DNA of 53,184 bases, from positions 1 through 53,184 of the forward strand of contig JAJRSD010000112.1 in assembly GCA_024278975.1 (NCBI GenBank), given 5' to 3'. The notes under the pieces are model-generated. The model was given only the letters and a program-made list of their open reading frames with translations, did not search any database and was not told the DNA's origin. The DNA is from Bacteroidota bacterium (GTDB lineage: Bacteria; Bacteroidota; Bacteroidia; Bacteroidales; Prolixibacteraceae). This document shows positions 24,894 to 34,229 of this stretch, one piece after another (positions within the stretch are counted from its first letter, which is position 1; each line of letters begins with the position of its first letter). Both the position numbers and the translations under genes were made by a program.

Positions 24894-26126
24894 CTACAAA
24901 CTATTCCCTGCCAGCCATCCTGTTGAATAAGCAATCTGCAAATTATATCCGCCGGTTTCTGCATCGAGGTCAATTATTTCACCTGCGAAATATAGCCCTC
25001 TTACAAATTTCGACTCCATAGTTTTTGGGCGTATTTCGTTGGTCGAAATTCCGCCGGCAGTAATTATTGCCTCTTTAAACGAGCGGCTGTGAGAAATATC
25101 GAACCGCAAATTTTTCATTAAATGTCTGATGCGTTTCCGCTCTTTCCCTGAAACCTGATGGCATGCTTTTTCAGGATCAAGTTCCAGCAATTCAATAAAA
25201 ACCGGAATCATTGAGGCAGGTAGCCAGCTTCTGAAAATATTGATTAGTTGTTTTTTTCCATGCTCATTTAAATCGCGCTGTAAACGTCTGTCAAGTTTTT
25301 GCTCATCGAGAGCAGGTTTTAAATCGACGGTAATTTCCACTTTCTGTTCATTTTGAAGTGCTTTTACCATAATCCTACTGAGCGTTAAAATAATTAGTCC
25401 CGACAAACCAAAATGTGTAAATATCATTTCGCCAAAAGCTTCGCCCGCTTTTTTTCCGTCAATCCAAACAACGGCTTTTACGTTTTTAAGATTTAAACCC
25501 TGTAATTTCTGTGCGGTGCTTCCTTTTGTTTCCACAGGAACAAGAGCCGGAATTGGTTTTTCTATTTTATGTCCCACTTGTCGCGCCAGTTCGTAACCGT
25601 CGCCGGTAGAGCCGGTTGCAGGGTACGATTTTCCACCGGTGGCAAGAATCACTTTTTCAGCTAAAAAAATCTCACCATAAGCACGAACACCTTTTATTGC
25701 ACCATCTTCAACCAGCAATTTTTCCACCCGGTTGCCGGTTCTTATTTCAACATTTAGTTCTTTTGTCCATTTTAAAAGTGCCTGCAAAATATCGGCTGAT
25801 TTATTGCTCGTGGGGAAATATCTGCCACCCCGTTCCAAAGTAACATCGACACCATATTTTTCAAGCAAATCGATAATATCTTGCGAAAAGAATTGCGAGA
25901 ATGCGTTGCGAAGAAATTTTCCGTTTGGAAAAACGTGGGTAATAAATTCGGGGATTGTGGCATTGTTTGTAATGTTGCAGCGCCCTTTCCCGGTGATTAA
26001 CAATTTACGTCCCTCGGCACGCATCTTCTCCAATATCAAAACATTGCCACCCAATTCGGCAGCTCTGCCGGCAGCAAGCAACCCGGCCGGACCGGCTCCT
26101 ATAATTATTACATTGTATTTTTTCAT
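24894..26126 (-). CDS. HI0933-family FAD-dependent oxidoreductase (BaiN-like)
   Basis: A 410-residue flavoprotein. The N-terminal Rossmann motif is IIIGAGPAGLLAAGRAAE, followed by LEKMRAEGRKLLITGKGRCNITN, a family signature. A middle ATGGKSYPATGSTGDGYELA and a C-terminal AGEIIDLDAETGGYNLQIAYSTGWLAG complete the FAD site. The family is broadly conserved (YhiN/BaiN); one member takes part in bile acid dehydroxylation, others are uncharacterised. The start three codons into the longer frame is chosen because the conserved region begins at KKYNVIIIGAG. It is monocistronic. Confidence 0.9.
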   Translation of the reverse strand: MKKYNVIIIGAGPAGLLAAGRAAELGGNVLILEKMRAEGRKLLITGKGRCNITNNATIPEFITHVFPNGKFLRNAFSQFFSQDIIDLLEKYGVDVTLERGGRYFPTSNKSADILQALLKWTKELNVEIRTGNRVEKLLVEDGAIKGVRAYGEIFLAEKVILATGGKSYPATGSTGDGYELARQVGHKIEKPIPALVPVETKGSTAQKLQGLNLKNVKAVVWIDGKKAGEAFGEMIFTHFGLSGLIILTLSRIMVKALQNEQKVEITVDLKPALDEQKLDRRLQRDLNEHGKKQLINIFRSWLPASMIPVFIELLELDPEKACHQVSGKERKRIRHLMKNLRFDISHSRSFKEAIITAGGISTNEIRPKTMESKFVRGLYFAGEIIDLDAETGGYNLQIAYSTGWLAGNSL

Positions 26127-26366
26127 GCGGTGCAAAGGTATATTTTCCGTGGAAGTTTATCGTACACCACTATGATTTTATCAGGGCGATAGAATTCTTA
26201 TTTTATTTATAATTAGTCTCCACAAGAAAACTCACCATTTTACAGTGCTTAGTCAGAAAGCATCAAGTTCGAGGCTTGCGAAGTGCTGAATAACAATAAG
26301 TTTACTTTTGTAAATGTTTGTTTTCAGTACAAGCGTAACGAAGAAATTGGTGTTTTCCGGCAAGCA

Positions 26367-26837
26367 CTATTCACGTAATGCTCGTCTCGAAGCACGGTCA
26401 ACCAGTGTAAATATTTTATGAATGTCATCCTTTTTTGAAGATTGCTGATGACCTCGCACTTTAACCAATTCATAATCTAACAAATCAGTTAATCCATAAA
26501 ACTCCTGATAGAGTTTATAATTTTTAAGTCGTACATTTTTCCTAGAACTGAAATTGTTTTGCTCAAGCCTTTTACGTCTTCCCTGCAACCCGATAATATT
26601 CTGAGAATCGGTATAAATTATCACCTTTTGCCTTTCGTCTTTAATCTTATTTAATGCCCACAATAAAGTTTGCAACTCTAATTTCGTTGACGAACTGTTT
26701 TCAAATCTTTTCACTTGAACAAGCTTTTTTAGTGAATCCAAAGATTGATCAAAATCGTGTACAATTAAATATGCCCCAAATCCAATATTGGTTTTAACAT
26801 CTACACTTCCGTCAGTAAAAAGCATTATCATTTTCAT
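26367..26837 (-). CDS. RNase H-like nuclease
   Basis: A 156-residue protein with an RNase HI-type fold: LFTDGSVD at the start (first Asp), KLELQTLLWALNKI (Glu), IIYTDSQN (second Asp) and VRGHQQ...LVDRASRRALR (last Asp). Together these give the D-E-D-D active site of RNase H. The start chosen at the Met before KMIMLFTDGS removes 30 hydrophobic upstream residues that do not belong to the fold. The protein is shorter than, and diverged from, standard RnhA, so its substrate (RNA in RNA:DNA hybrids) is inferred. Confidence 0.75.
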   Translation of the reverse strand: MKMIMLFTDGSVDVKTNIGFGAYLIVHDFDQSLDSLKKLVQVKRFENSSSTKLELQTLLWALNKIKDERQKVIIYTDSQNIIGLQGRRKRLEQNNFSSRKNVRLKNYKLYQEFYGLTDLLDYELVKVRGHQQSSKKDDIHKIFTLVDRASRRALRE

Positions 26838-26937
26838 ATTAAAAATTTGTATGAATATAATTACAAATAAATTACAACCATCTAAAATATTAAATTTTAA
26901 AATGACACACGATAAGTTTACATTCATATTGTTTTGG

Positions 26938-27026
26938 GCACGCAGATGGCACAGATTAAACTGATTTGCACCGATATCTATCTCTTAATCAGCGATTATC
27001 TGTTGTGTCAGCGTCATCTGTGTGCT
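26938..27026. repeat. Dispersed palindromic element (GCACGCAGATG...CATCTGTGTGC)
   Basis: An 89-bp element with near-matching ends, GCACGCAGATG and CATCTGTGTGC (10 of 11 paired), and inner ACAGATTAAACTGAT / AATCAGCGATTATCTG arms. Similar elements are, from memory, scattered in many Bacteroidota genomes. It lies between the divergent RNase H and YgiQ genes. Confidence 0.6.
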
Positions 27027-27126
27027 ATTTTACAATTTATGAATTCAAAAAAAAACACATTTTGTAATACGCCCCTTAAATAGATATAATAATACTATTT
27101 TTGTTGAGTTCGTATAATAACAATTA

Positions 27127-28965
27127 ATGGCAATAAACAATCAGGAAATAACACACTGGCTTCCAACATCTAAAAAGGAGGTAGCAAAACATGGCTGGGA
27201 CGATATTGACGTAATACTATTTACCGGCGATGCATACGTTGATCATCCATCGTTTGGCGCGGCGGTAATCGGGCGTATTCTCGAAGCAGAAGGATTAAAA
27301 GTTGCCATTGTTCCGCAGCCAAACTGGACAGACGATTTACGCGATTTCAAAAAGCTGGGACGCCCAAATCTGTTTTTTGCTGTTACCGGCGGAAACATGG
27401 ATTCGATGGTAAACCATTATACGGCAGGCAAACGCAAACGAGCAACCGACGCCTACACACCGGGCGGCAAAGCAAATTTCCGTCCCGATTATGCAACAAC
27501 TGTCTATTCAAAAATCATAAAAAAATTATTCCCCGATGTGCCACTTGTAATTGGAGGAATTGAAGCGTCGTTACGGCGTGTAACACACTACGATTACTGG
27601 TCGGATAAATTGATGCCCTCCATTTTGGTCGAATCGCAAGCCGATATTTTGTTTTACGGAATGGGCGAAAAATCTATTGTGGAATTCGCCCGACTGATGA
27701 AAAAAGGTGTTCCGGTTGAAAACCTGACAACCATTGCTCAAACTTCGTTTCTAATTGACACGGATAAAAAGCATGCAACGAAAAAGAACTGGGATGAAAT
27801 TGAGTTATCATCGCATGAAGAGTGTCTGAAAGATAAGAAAATATTTGCCCGTAATTTTATGCACATCGAAGAGGAGTCGAATAAAATGGAGGCTAAAAAA
27901 CTAACTCAAAATGTGGGCGATAAAAAAATAGTCGTCAATCCGCCCTGGGCAACTTTTAACGAAAAGGAAATTGACAAATTATACGACCTCCCGTTTACAC
28001 GACTTCCGCACCCGCGCTACAATAATAAAGGTGCAATTCCTGCCTACGAAATGATTCGGCACTCAATAAATATTCACCGGGGTTGTTTTGGCGGCTGCAC
28101 ATTTTGCACAATTTCGGCTCACCAGGGAAAATTTATTACCAGCCGCTCTGAGAAATCTATTTTAAAGGAAGTTGAACAGGTTACTGAAATGCCTGATTTT
28201 AAAGGTTACATTTCCGATTTGGGTGGTCCATCGGCAAACATGTATAAAATGCAGGGCATTCATTTAGATATTTGTAAAAGCTGTAAACGTCCATCGTGTA
28301 TTTTCCCTGCAATTTGTAAAAATCTCGACACCAACCATAAACCGATGCTCGACCTATATAAAAAGGTTCGTATGAATCCGAAAGTTAAAAAAGCGTTTAT
28401 TGGCAGCGGTATTCGTTACGACATGATTCTGGAGAAAACCGGAAGAAAAGATACTGACGAAAACAATAGTAAATATTTGCGTGAAGTTATAAAACACCAT
28501 GTTTCGGGACGGTTAAAAGTAGCACCCGAACATTCGTCGGACGATGTTTTAAAGTTTATGCGTAAACCACCATTTAAACTTTTTGAGAAGTTAAACACAG
28601 AGTTCATCAAAATAAACAGAGAGGAAAAACTGAACCAACAGTTGATTCCATACTTTATTTCGAGCCACCCCGGAAGCAAATCGGAAGACATGGCAAACCT
28701 TGCCATTCAAACTAAAAAAATGAATTTCAAACTTGAACAGGTTCAGGATTTTACGCCAACACCAATGACTTTGGCAACCGTGGTTTACTACTCGGGATAC
28801 CACCCATATACAATGGAAAAAATATATACTGCCCGCGATAAAAATGCAAAAGAGAGTCAGCGGAAATTTTTCTTTTGGTACAAACGCGAATTTAAAAATT
28901 CAATTATCGGCGATCTGAGATCGAAGGGGAGAAATGATTTAATTACTGAATTATTTAAAAAATAG
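27127..28965 (+). CDS. YgiQ family radical SAM protein
   Basis: A 612-residue protein of the YgiQ/UPF0313 family. The radical SAM cluster motif is C320-F-G-G-C324-T-F-C327. It is preceded by the family N-terminal domain (GDAYVDHPSFGAAVIGRILE, and VIGGIEASLRRVTHYDYW), and the C-terminal part contains QVQDFTPTPMTLATVVYYSGYHPYT-type residues in pieces. It binds a 4Fe-4S cluster and S-adenosylmethionine. The reaction is unknown; a tRNA or other RNA substrate is sometimes suggested. A TATTTTTG box at 27096-27103 lies 24 bp upstream of the start without a clear -33 element. Confidence 0.93.
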   Translation: MAINNQEITHWLPTSKKEVAKHGWDDIDVILFTGDAYVDHPSFGAAVIGRILEAEGLKVAIVPQPNWTDDLRDFKKLGRPNLFFAVTGGNMDSMVNHYTAGKRKRATDAYTPGGKANFRPDYATTVYSKIIKKLFPDVPLVIGGIEASLRRVTHYDYWSDKLMPSILVESQADILFYGMGEKSIVEFARLMKKGVPVENLTTIAQTSFLIDTDKKHATKKNWDEIELSSHEECLKDKKIFARNFMHIEEESNKMEAKKLTQNVGDKKIVVNPPWATFNEKEIDKLYDLPFTRLPHPRYNNKGAIPAYEMIRHSINIHRGCFGGCTFCTISAHQGKFITSRSEKSILKEVEQVTEMPDFKGYISDLGGPSANMYKMQGIHLDICKSCKRPSCIFPAICKNLDTNHKPMLDLYKKVRMNPKVKKAFIGSGIRYDMILEKTGRKDTDENNSKYLREVIKHHVSGRLKVAPEHSSDDVLKFMRKPPFKLFEKLNTEFIKINREEKLNQQLIPYFISSHPGSKSEDMANLAIQTKKMNFKLEQVQDFTPTPMTLATVVYYSGYHPYTMEKIYTARDKNAKESQRKFFFWYKREFKNSIIGDLRSKGRNDLITELFKK

Positions 28966-29060
28966 TAACATAAATTAAAAGTAATTCCCTTACTTTTAAT
29001 GTTTCTAATTTTGTAGAAAAATAAAATATTCGTAACATAATATTTATAAAATTTCAGACT

Positions 29061-29816
29061 ATGAAAACAAAACACATTTTACCAATTTTCTTAATTTTTG
29101 TTATTACCGGATGTGCCGAGTTAATGCAAATTGCACAAACAGCAACAAGTGGCGACCAACCCTTAACTCAAACCGAAATAGTTAGTGGTTTAAAAGAAGC
29201 ATTGATAGTTGGAACAAATAACTCGGCAAATATTTTAGGTGTAGCCGATGGTTATTATAAAGATGAATTGGTGAAAATATTTTTACCGCCTGAAGCTGAT
29301 ATAATCGTAAAAAACATTAGCAAAATACCGGGAGGAGATCAGTTAATTGAAGATATTCTGCTAAAGATAAACCGGGCTGCCGAAGATGCTGTAAAAGATG
29401 CAAAGCCAATTTTTGTGAACAGCATAAAAACTATGACAATAACTGATGCCATTGGAATTTTAGGAGGCGAAGAAAATGCTGCCACTGAATATTTGCATAA
29501 AACTACGTACAACCAACTTTTCGAATTATACCGACCAAAAATAAAGGCTTCGGTAGAAAAAAAATTAGTTGGAAATATTTCGACCGGACAAAGTTGGGAT
29601 ATGTTAACAGAAAAGTGGAACGAAGTTGCAAAATCGCTGGTAGGGCAAATTGCAGGATTTAAACCTGTTGAAATTGAACTTGACGAATATCTAACGGATA
29701 AAGCACTCGATGGTTTATTCCTGAAAATTGCTGAAGAAGAAAAGCAGATCAGAAAAGACCCGATGGCACGTGTTAATAACATCTTAAAACGTGTTTTTGG
29801 TTCGCTTGATTCTTAG
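29061..29816 (+). CDS. DUF4197 lipoprotein
   Basis: A 251-residue protein with a lipoprotein signal (LIFVITGC, Cys near residue 14) and the DUF4197 domain: EIVSGLKEALIVGTNNSA, NRAAEDAVKDAKPIFVNSIKTMTITDAIGIL, and LDEYLTDKALDGLFLKIAEEE. The family is an all-helical periplasmic protein of unknown function. TAATTTTG at 29006-29013 could be its -7 box. Confidence 0.88.
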   Translation: MKTKHILPIFLIFVITGCAELMQIAQTATSGDQPLTQTEIVSGLKEALIVGTNNSANILGVADGYYKDELVKIFLPPEADIIVKNISKIPGGDQLIEDILLKINRAAEDAVKDAKPIFVNSIKTMTITDAIGILGGEENAATEYLHKTTYNQLFELYRPKIKASVEKKLVGNISTGQSWDMLTEKWNEVAKSLVGQIAGFKPVEIELDEYLTDKALDGLFLKIAEEEKQIRKDPMARVNNILKRVFGSLDS

Positions 29817-29968
29817 TTTTTTTTATAATTGAAAAATATTTAATAATGAAAAAGATATTAAATTGATAGTGTTGTTTTAAATTACTACTTTTCAAAAACA
29901 AAAAACAAATAACTTTTTTAGAGTTTTACCGCAAAAAAACAAATATCAATCAATTAAATATCAACTAA

Positions 29969-30370
29969 ATGCAACTTGAATTTGTAAGAATAGAAGAGGC
30001 AAACGATCTGTTAAATCAGCTAATCGAACACCATCCACATTCGATTTTCCTTATCGACCACGATTTTAAAATTAAGTTTTATAACAAAGCTTTTAAAAAA
30101 TTAACGAAAAGAGACAAAGCCGATATTCTGGAACATGAGTTTTGCGAAATTATGGGTTGTACAAAACCAAATCAAGGTAGTTTCGACAATACAAACAATC
30201 AACTTAAAGAGTTGCTTTCTGGTTCATTATCAGAACTTACTTTAATTCGCAACTTTAATGTCCGCAATAAAACAGTTACAAAACACCTTCGAATTGAAGG
30301 ACACCGTGTAGTTATGGATGGGCACAAATTCCGTTTGGTAATTATTGAAGACAGAACTCAAAAACATTAG
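29969..30370 (+). CDS. PAS-domain protein
   Basis: A 133-residue soluble protein consisting essentially of one PAS domain (residues about 20-130: SIFLIDHDFKIKFYNKAFKKLTKRDKA, with terminal FRLVIIEDRT). There is no kinase or output domain. It may bind a small ligand or cofactor and regulate a partner; the adjoining methyltransferase gene, 13 bp downstream, is the obvious candidate. Confidence 0.75.
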   Translation: MQLEFVRIEEANDLLNQLIEHHPHSIFLIDHDFKIKFYNKAFKKLTKRDKADILEHEFCEIMGCTKPNQGSFDNTNNQLKELLSGSLSELTLIRNFNVRNKTVTKHLRIEGHRVVMDGHKFRLVIIEDRTQKH

Positions 30371-30383
30371 TAGGCTTAAAATT

Positions 30384-31463
30384 GTGAGCAAAAAAATACA
30401 ACCGACCCGCCCCGAACCGATTACTTCGAATATTGACGTATTTCCGTACAATCGACGAACCGAACCGCAGGAAGCAATTGATGCGCTTATTGAAGGTTAC
30501 CACGTTTTAATTGACGATTTTTACAGCAGCGGACTTGAACTTTTAAATGAGTTAAAGCAATTCATAAAAAAAGAATATTCCGACCAATCATTTCTTGGAC
30601 AGCGTGAATTTCGCTCAGCATTTCGTGACCTTTCGCATAGAATATTACTGAAAGTTTCCAACCATAAAATCGCCGTAAAAAAAGCCCCGGAAATTGGATG
30701 GCTGGAAATTTTATATCCCGAATTTGATAAATATTTATTGCCTTTTTCGCAAGTTCAGGGTTTGAATAGTTCGTGGCAGTGGTATAAAAAAGGGATATTT
30801 ATTCCGGTATTAAAACAGAAAATACATCCCTGGTTCGGAACATATTTCCCTACCCGTTTCGAACATTTAGAACTTTTAGATAGTTGGTTGAGACGCTACA
30901 AAGGAGAAAAAAAATCGGCTTTCGATATTGGAATCGGAAGTGGAGTACTATCTTTTCAACTCATTAAAAATGGCTTTCAAAAAATTTACGGAACAGATAC
31001 AAACGCGAATGCAATTATCGGGTTGAATGAGTATTCGAATAAACAGCAAGGGAAACTGGAATTATTGCACGGTGATTTATTTGCCGGCTGCAACGAAAAA
31101 TCTGAATTGATAGTTTTTAATCCGCCCTGGTTGCCTGCTTCTCAAAATTTAGATGAAATAGACAAAGCTATTTACTACACACCAGAACTGTTTTCCAGCT
31201 TTTTTACTGAAGCAGAAAAACATCTTCAAAAAAATGGCAGAGTTGTTCTTTTGTTCTCAAATTTGGCGCAAATCGCAAAAGTTGATGACAGTCACCCCAT
31301 CGAAAATGAGTTGGTAAACGGCGGACGATTTGAAAAAGAGCTATTTATACAAAAGAAAGTTAGGTTGGCATCTAAAAAAACCAAACGAAACCAAACCTGG
31401 CGGACAGAGGAAAAAGTGGAATTATGGGTTTTGAAATTACGTAGTGATAAAAGCCCCTCCTAA
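30384..31463 (+). CDS. SAM-dependent methyltransferase with NPPW motif
   Basis: A 359-residue protein. The SAM-binding motif is AFDIGIGSGVLSFQLIKNG near residue 180, and the catalytic motif VFNPPWLPAS is near 245, as in PrmC/HemK and other amide or amine N-methyltransferases. About 170 N-terminal residues precede the domain with no recognised fold. The start is uncertain: GTG at 30384 follows the PAS gene by 13 bp and is preferred, but an in-frame TTG at 30345 overlapping the PAS gene is possible. The last four codons lie inside a CCTCC-rich repeat, so the C-terminus may have been altered by it. Confidence 0.7.
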   Translation: MSKKIQPTRPEPITSNIDVFPYNRRTEPQEAIDALIEGYHVLIDDFYSSGLELLNELKQFIKKEYSDQSFLGQREFRSAFRDLSHRILLKVSNHKIAVKKAPEIGWLEILYPEFDKYLLPFSQVQGLNSSWQWYKKGIFIPVLKQKIHPWFGTYFPTRFEHLELLDSWLRRYKGEKKSAFDIGIGSGVLSFQLIKNGFQKIYGTDTNANAIIGLNEYSNKQQGKLELLHGDLFAGCNEKSELIVFNPPWLPASQNLDEIDKAIYYTPELFSSFFTEAEKHLQKNGRVVLLFSNLAQIAKVDDSHPIENELVNGGRFEKELFIQKKVRLASKKTKRNQTWRTEEKVELWVLKLRSDKSPS

Positions 31464-31483
31464 TCTCCCCAACGTGGAGAGAT
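31452..31483 (+). repeat. CCTCC-rich stop-codon repeat, copy 2
   Basis: AGCCCCTCCTAATCTCCCC followed by AACGTGGAGAGAT. The TAA stop of the methyltransferase (31461-31463) is supplied by the TAA inside CCTCCTAATC. Confidence 0.8.
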
Positions 31484-31514
31484 AAAAAAACCAATACAAA
31501 ATTTAATGAATAGA

Positions 31515-31538
31515 CCCTGAAAAAAATTCAGGGTGACG
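31515..31538. repeat. TGACG palindrome, single copy
   Basis: CCCTGAA-AAAAA-TTCAGGG followed by TGACG. The stem is identical to the hairpin at 1005-1023, 30 kb away, with a different loop. It ends 4 bp before the stop codon of the minus-strand radical SAM gene. Confidence 0.75.
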
Positions 31539-31542
31539 TTAT

Positions 31543-32505
31543 TTAAAACAACCGCCCCTGCCAGGTATTTCGCTCCTTTAATCGTTTTTCGACTTTAGCA
31601 ACAAACTCAAAATTTTTCAACCCCCATTTTGGAGCAATTAACATTTCGAACGGTGCTTCGCTGATAAAACGCTCCACAATAATTTCGGGATTTAGTAATT
31701 CGAGATAATCAACAACCAATTCAATATAGTCTTCAACAGTAAACAGTTTAAACTCATCTGGATTTTTCGAGTACTGTTTCTCCAGCAATGTACCTTTATG
31801 AATTTGTAGTTGATGCAGTTTTAAATTATTAACGGGCAACTTTGAAATTACTTTTGCCTGTTCCAAAAAATCATCGCGTGTTTCACCGGGCAGTCCTAAA
31901 ATCAAATGTGCACAATTATTAATACCACGTTTTGCAGTCTCTTGCAATGCCAAAACAGAATCGCTAAAATTATGCCCCCTATTAATAAGATTCAGTGATT
32001 TATCGAGATGCGACTCCAGCCCAAATTCAACCATTATATAAACTTTCTTACTGAGTTCAGCCAAATAATCGAGCAGTTCGGAAGAAACAGTATCAGGTCG
32101 GGTTGAGATAACCAACCCCATAATTTTGGGATGTTGCAACGCCTCTTCGTACAATTTCTTCAAATCGTTAAACGGTGCATAGGTATTTGTATAAGCCTGA
32201 AAATAGGCAAGAAATTTCATCGCCTTATATTTCCGCGAAAAGAAATCAACTCCATCCTGAATTTGGCTTGTTACACTATTATTCAGATTTGTATAAGTTG
32301 GTTTAAACGTTTTGTTATTGCAATAAGTACAGCCACCCAACCCTTTTGTACCATCACGATTTGGGCATGTAAACCCGGCATCGATAGAAACTTTCTGTAC
32401 ACGCTCCGAAAACTTTTTCTTAAAATAACTCGAAAAGTCGTTGTACCTTTTTTTATGGCCCCAAATATAATCTGCTTCCACCATTTGTTTTTTTTGTGGC
32501 TGCAA
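31543..32505 (-). CDS. TIGR01212 (YhcC-like) radical SAM protein
   Basis: A 320-residue radical SAM protein. The start of the domain reads SIDAGFTCPNRDGTKGLGG then C-T-Y-C, giving the Cys set of the YhcC/TIGR01212 subfamily (C-x8-10-C-x2-C). Other family segments are YFQAYTNTYAP, LVISTRPDT, MVEFGLES and HLILGLPGE. The substrate is unknown. It is monocistronic on the minus strand and ends against a short TGACG palindrome. Confidence 0.92.
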   Translation of the reverse strand: MQPQKKQMVEADYIWGHKKRYNDFSSYFKKKFSERVQKVSIDAGFTCPNRDGTKGLGGCTYCNNKTFKPTYTNLNNSVTSQIQDGVDFFSRKYKAMKFLAYFQAYTNTYAPFNDLKKLYEEALQHPKIMGLVISTRPDTVSSELLDYLAELSKKVYIMVEFGLESHLDKSLNLINRGHNFSDSVLALQETAKRGINNCAHLILGLPGETRDDFLEQAKVISKLPVNNLKLHQLQIHKGTLLEKQYSKNPDEFKLFTVEDYIELVVDYLELLNPEIIVERFISEAPFEMLIAPKWGLKNFEFVAKVEKRLKERNTWQGRLF

Positions 32506-32646
32506 AAATAGATAAAAATCAGCAGTTCAAGCAACTGGTTTTTTATATTGAAAAAATAATTAAAACTTTAATCTTTTTGATGGTTTAAACGTTTTATAAA
32601 ACGAATCTTATTTCTACTTTTAAACTGACATTAAAAAGCAAAAGAT

Positions 32647-34176
32647 ATGTTCTCGGAAAAAGACAAAATTCAGATAGAAAAGCGGGGTAGTTTAATTGAA
32701 ACGGTTGAGTTACAAATTCAAAATTTCAAAAAAGGATTTCCCTTTTTGCAGATTAAAAATGCAGCTTCGGTGGGCGATGGAATTATTCGTTTAAACAGTG
32801 ATGAGTTAAACAAAAGGATTGCCTTATACGAAAAAAGAGTAGCTCAAAATACTAAACCTTTAAAGTTTATACCCGCTTCGGGAGCAGCAAGCAGAATGTT
32901 TAAAGCACTTTTTGAGGGATTAGAATTATTCGAAAAAAATATTCAGGAAAATAAAATTACTACCGGGAATAATGCTGTAAAAGAGTTTGCTGAAAAACTT
33001 GATAAATTTGCTTTTGCAACAGAATTAAAAACTGTTATCAAAAATAAAAACCAAGAGTTAAACACCAAAAACAAGATTGATTTTCTGCTAAATAAAAATG
33101 GACTGAATTACGGTACGCTACCAAAAGGACTTTTGAAATTTCATCGGTACAAAAATGGTGCACGAACACCTTTTGAGGAACATTTGGTTGAAGGTGCGAA
33201 ATATGCAAAAGACAAAACCGGGAAAGCAAAATTGCACTTCACAGTTTCGCCCGAACATCAACCTGAGTTCGAAAAACTTCTTACAAAAATAAAAAAGAGT
33301 TACGAAAATGAGTTGGCGGTCTCTTTCGATATCTCATTTAGTCAGCAAAAACCATCTACCGATACAATTGCTGTTGATTTAAATAACGAACCATTTCGCG
33401 AAAACGATAGAAATTTGGTTTTCCGTCCGGGCGGGCACGGCGCCTTAATCGAAAATTTAAATGATTTGGATGCCGATGTTATTTTCATAAAAAACATTGA
33501 CAATGTTGTACCCGACAGATTAAAAAAACCAACCATCGATTATAAAAAAGCTCTTGCCGGAGTTCTGCTAAAAAATCAGGAAAAGCTATTTCTTTATCAA
33601 AAAGAGTTAAACGAAAAACATCCGGCTGCTTTGAATCATGCTTTTCTTGCAGCGGCCTCAAACTTTCTTGAAAACACGTTAAATACAAAGCCTGCAAAAA
33701 ATCAGTATTACACCGAAAAAGAGGAGTTGTACCACTATTTAAAAGAGAAATACAACCGTCCGTTGCGTGTTTGCGGAATGGTAAAAAACGAAGGCGAACC
33801 GGGCGGCGGACCGTTTTGGGCAAAAAACAGCGACGACACAATTTCGTTGCAAGTTGTAGAGAGTTCGCAAATAGACCCGGAAAGTGTTTATCAACAAAAA
33901 ATAGTTAAAAATGCAACCCATTTTAATCCGGTTGATTTGGTGTGTGCCATAAAAAACTATAAAGGCGAAAAATATAATTTAACCGAATTCACCGACCCTG
34001 CCACCGGGTTTATTTCAAAAAAATCGAAAGACGGAAAAGAGTTAAAAGCTCAGGAATTACCAGGTTTATGGAATGGTGCGATGAGTAACTGGAACACACT
34101 TTTTGTGGAGGTTCCCATAGAAACTTTTAATCCGGTAAAAACGGTAAACGATTTGTTACGCGATCAACATTTATAA
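32647..34176 (+). CDS. DUF4301 family protein
   Basis: A 509-residue protein of the DUF4301 family, confined largely to Bacteroidota. Conserved pieces are KFIPASGAASRMFKALFEGL near residue 80, LPKGLLKFHRY near 160, LVFRPGGHGALIENLNDLDADVIFIKNIDN near 258, and RVCGMVKNEGEPGGGPFWAK near 378. The PASGAASRM and FRPGGHGAL motifs recall sugar-nucleotide transferases, suggesting nucleotide or sugar-phosphate binding, but the function is unknown. It lies 53 bp before the next TPR gene. Confidence 0.87.
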   Translation: MFSEKDKIQIEKRGSLIETVELQIQNFKKGFPFLQIKNAASVGDGIIRLNSDELNKRIALYEKRVAQNTKPLKFIPASGAASRMFKALFEGLELFEKNIQENKITTGNNAVKEFAEKLDKFAFATELKTVIKNKNQELNTKNKIDFLLNKNGLNYGTLPKGLLKFHRYKNGARTPFEEHLVEGAKYAKDKTGKAKLHFTVSPEHQPEFEKLLTKIKKSYENELAVSFDISFSQQKPSTDTIAVDLNNEPFRENDRNLVFRPGGHGALIENLNDLDADVIFIKNIDNVVPDRLKKPTIDYKKALAGVLLKNQEKLFLYQKELNEKHPAALNHAFLAAASNFLENTLNTKPAKNQYYTEKEELYHYLKEKYNRPLRVCGMVKNEGEPGGGPFWAKNSDDTISLQVVESSQIDPESVYQQKIVKNATHFNPVDLVCAIKNYKGEKYNLTEFTDPATGFISKKSKDGKELKAQELPGLWNGAMSNWNTLFVEVPIETFNPVKTVNDLLRDQHL

Positions 34177-34229
34177 AGTATTTCGTAATTCAGTGTGAAT
34201 TGTTAATTTCGCAAACTTATTTTTAGTTG

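Noticed and set aside
24741-24926. 61-codon frame across the tandem repeat
   Set aside because: Its repeated R-L-K-T-A-T-A-T-F-F text is only a translation of the 57-bp DNA repeat.
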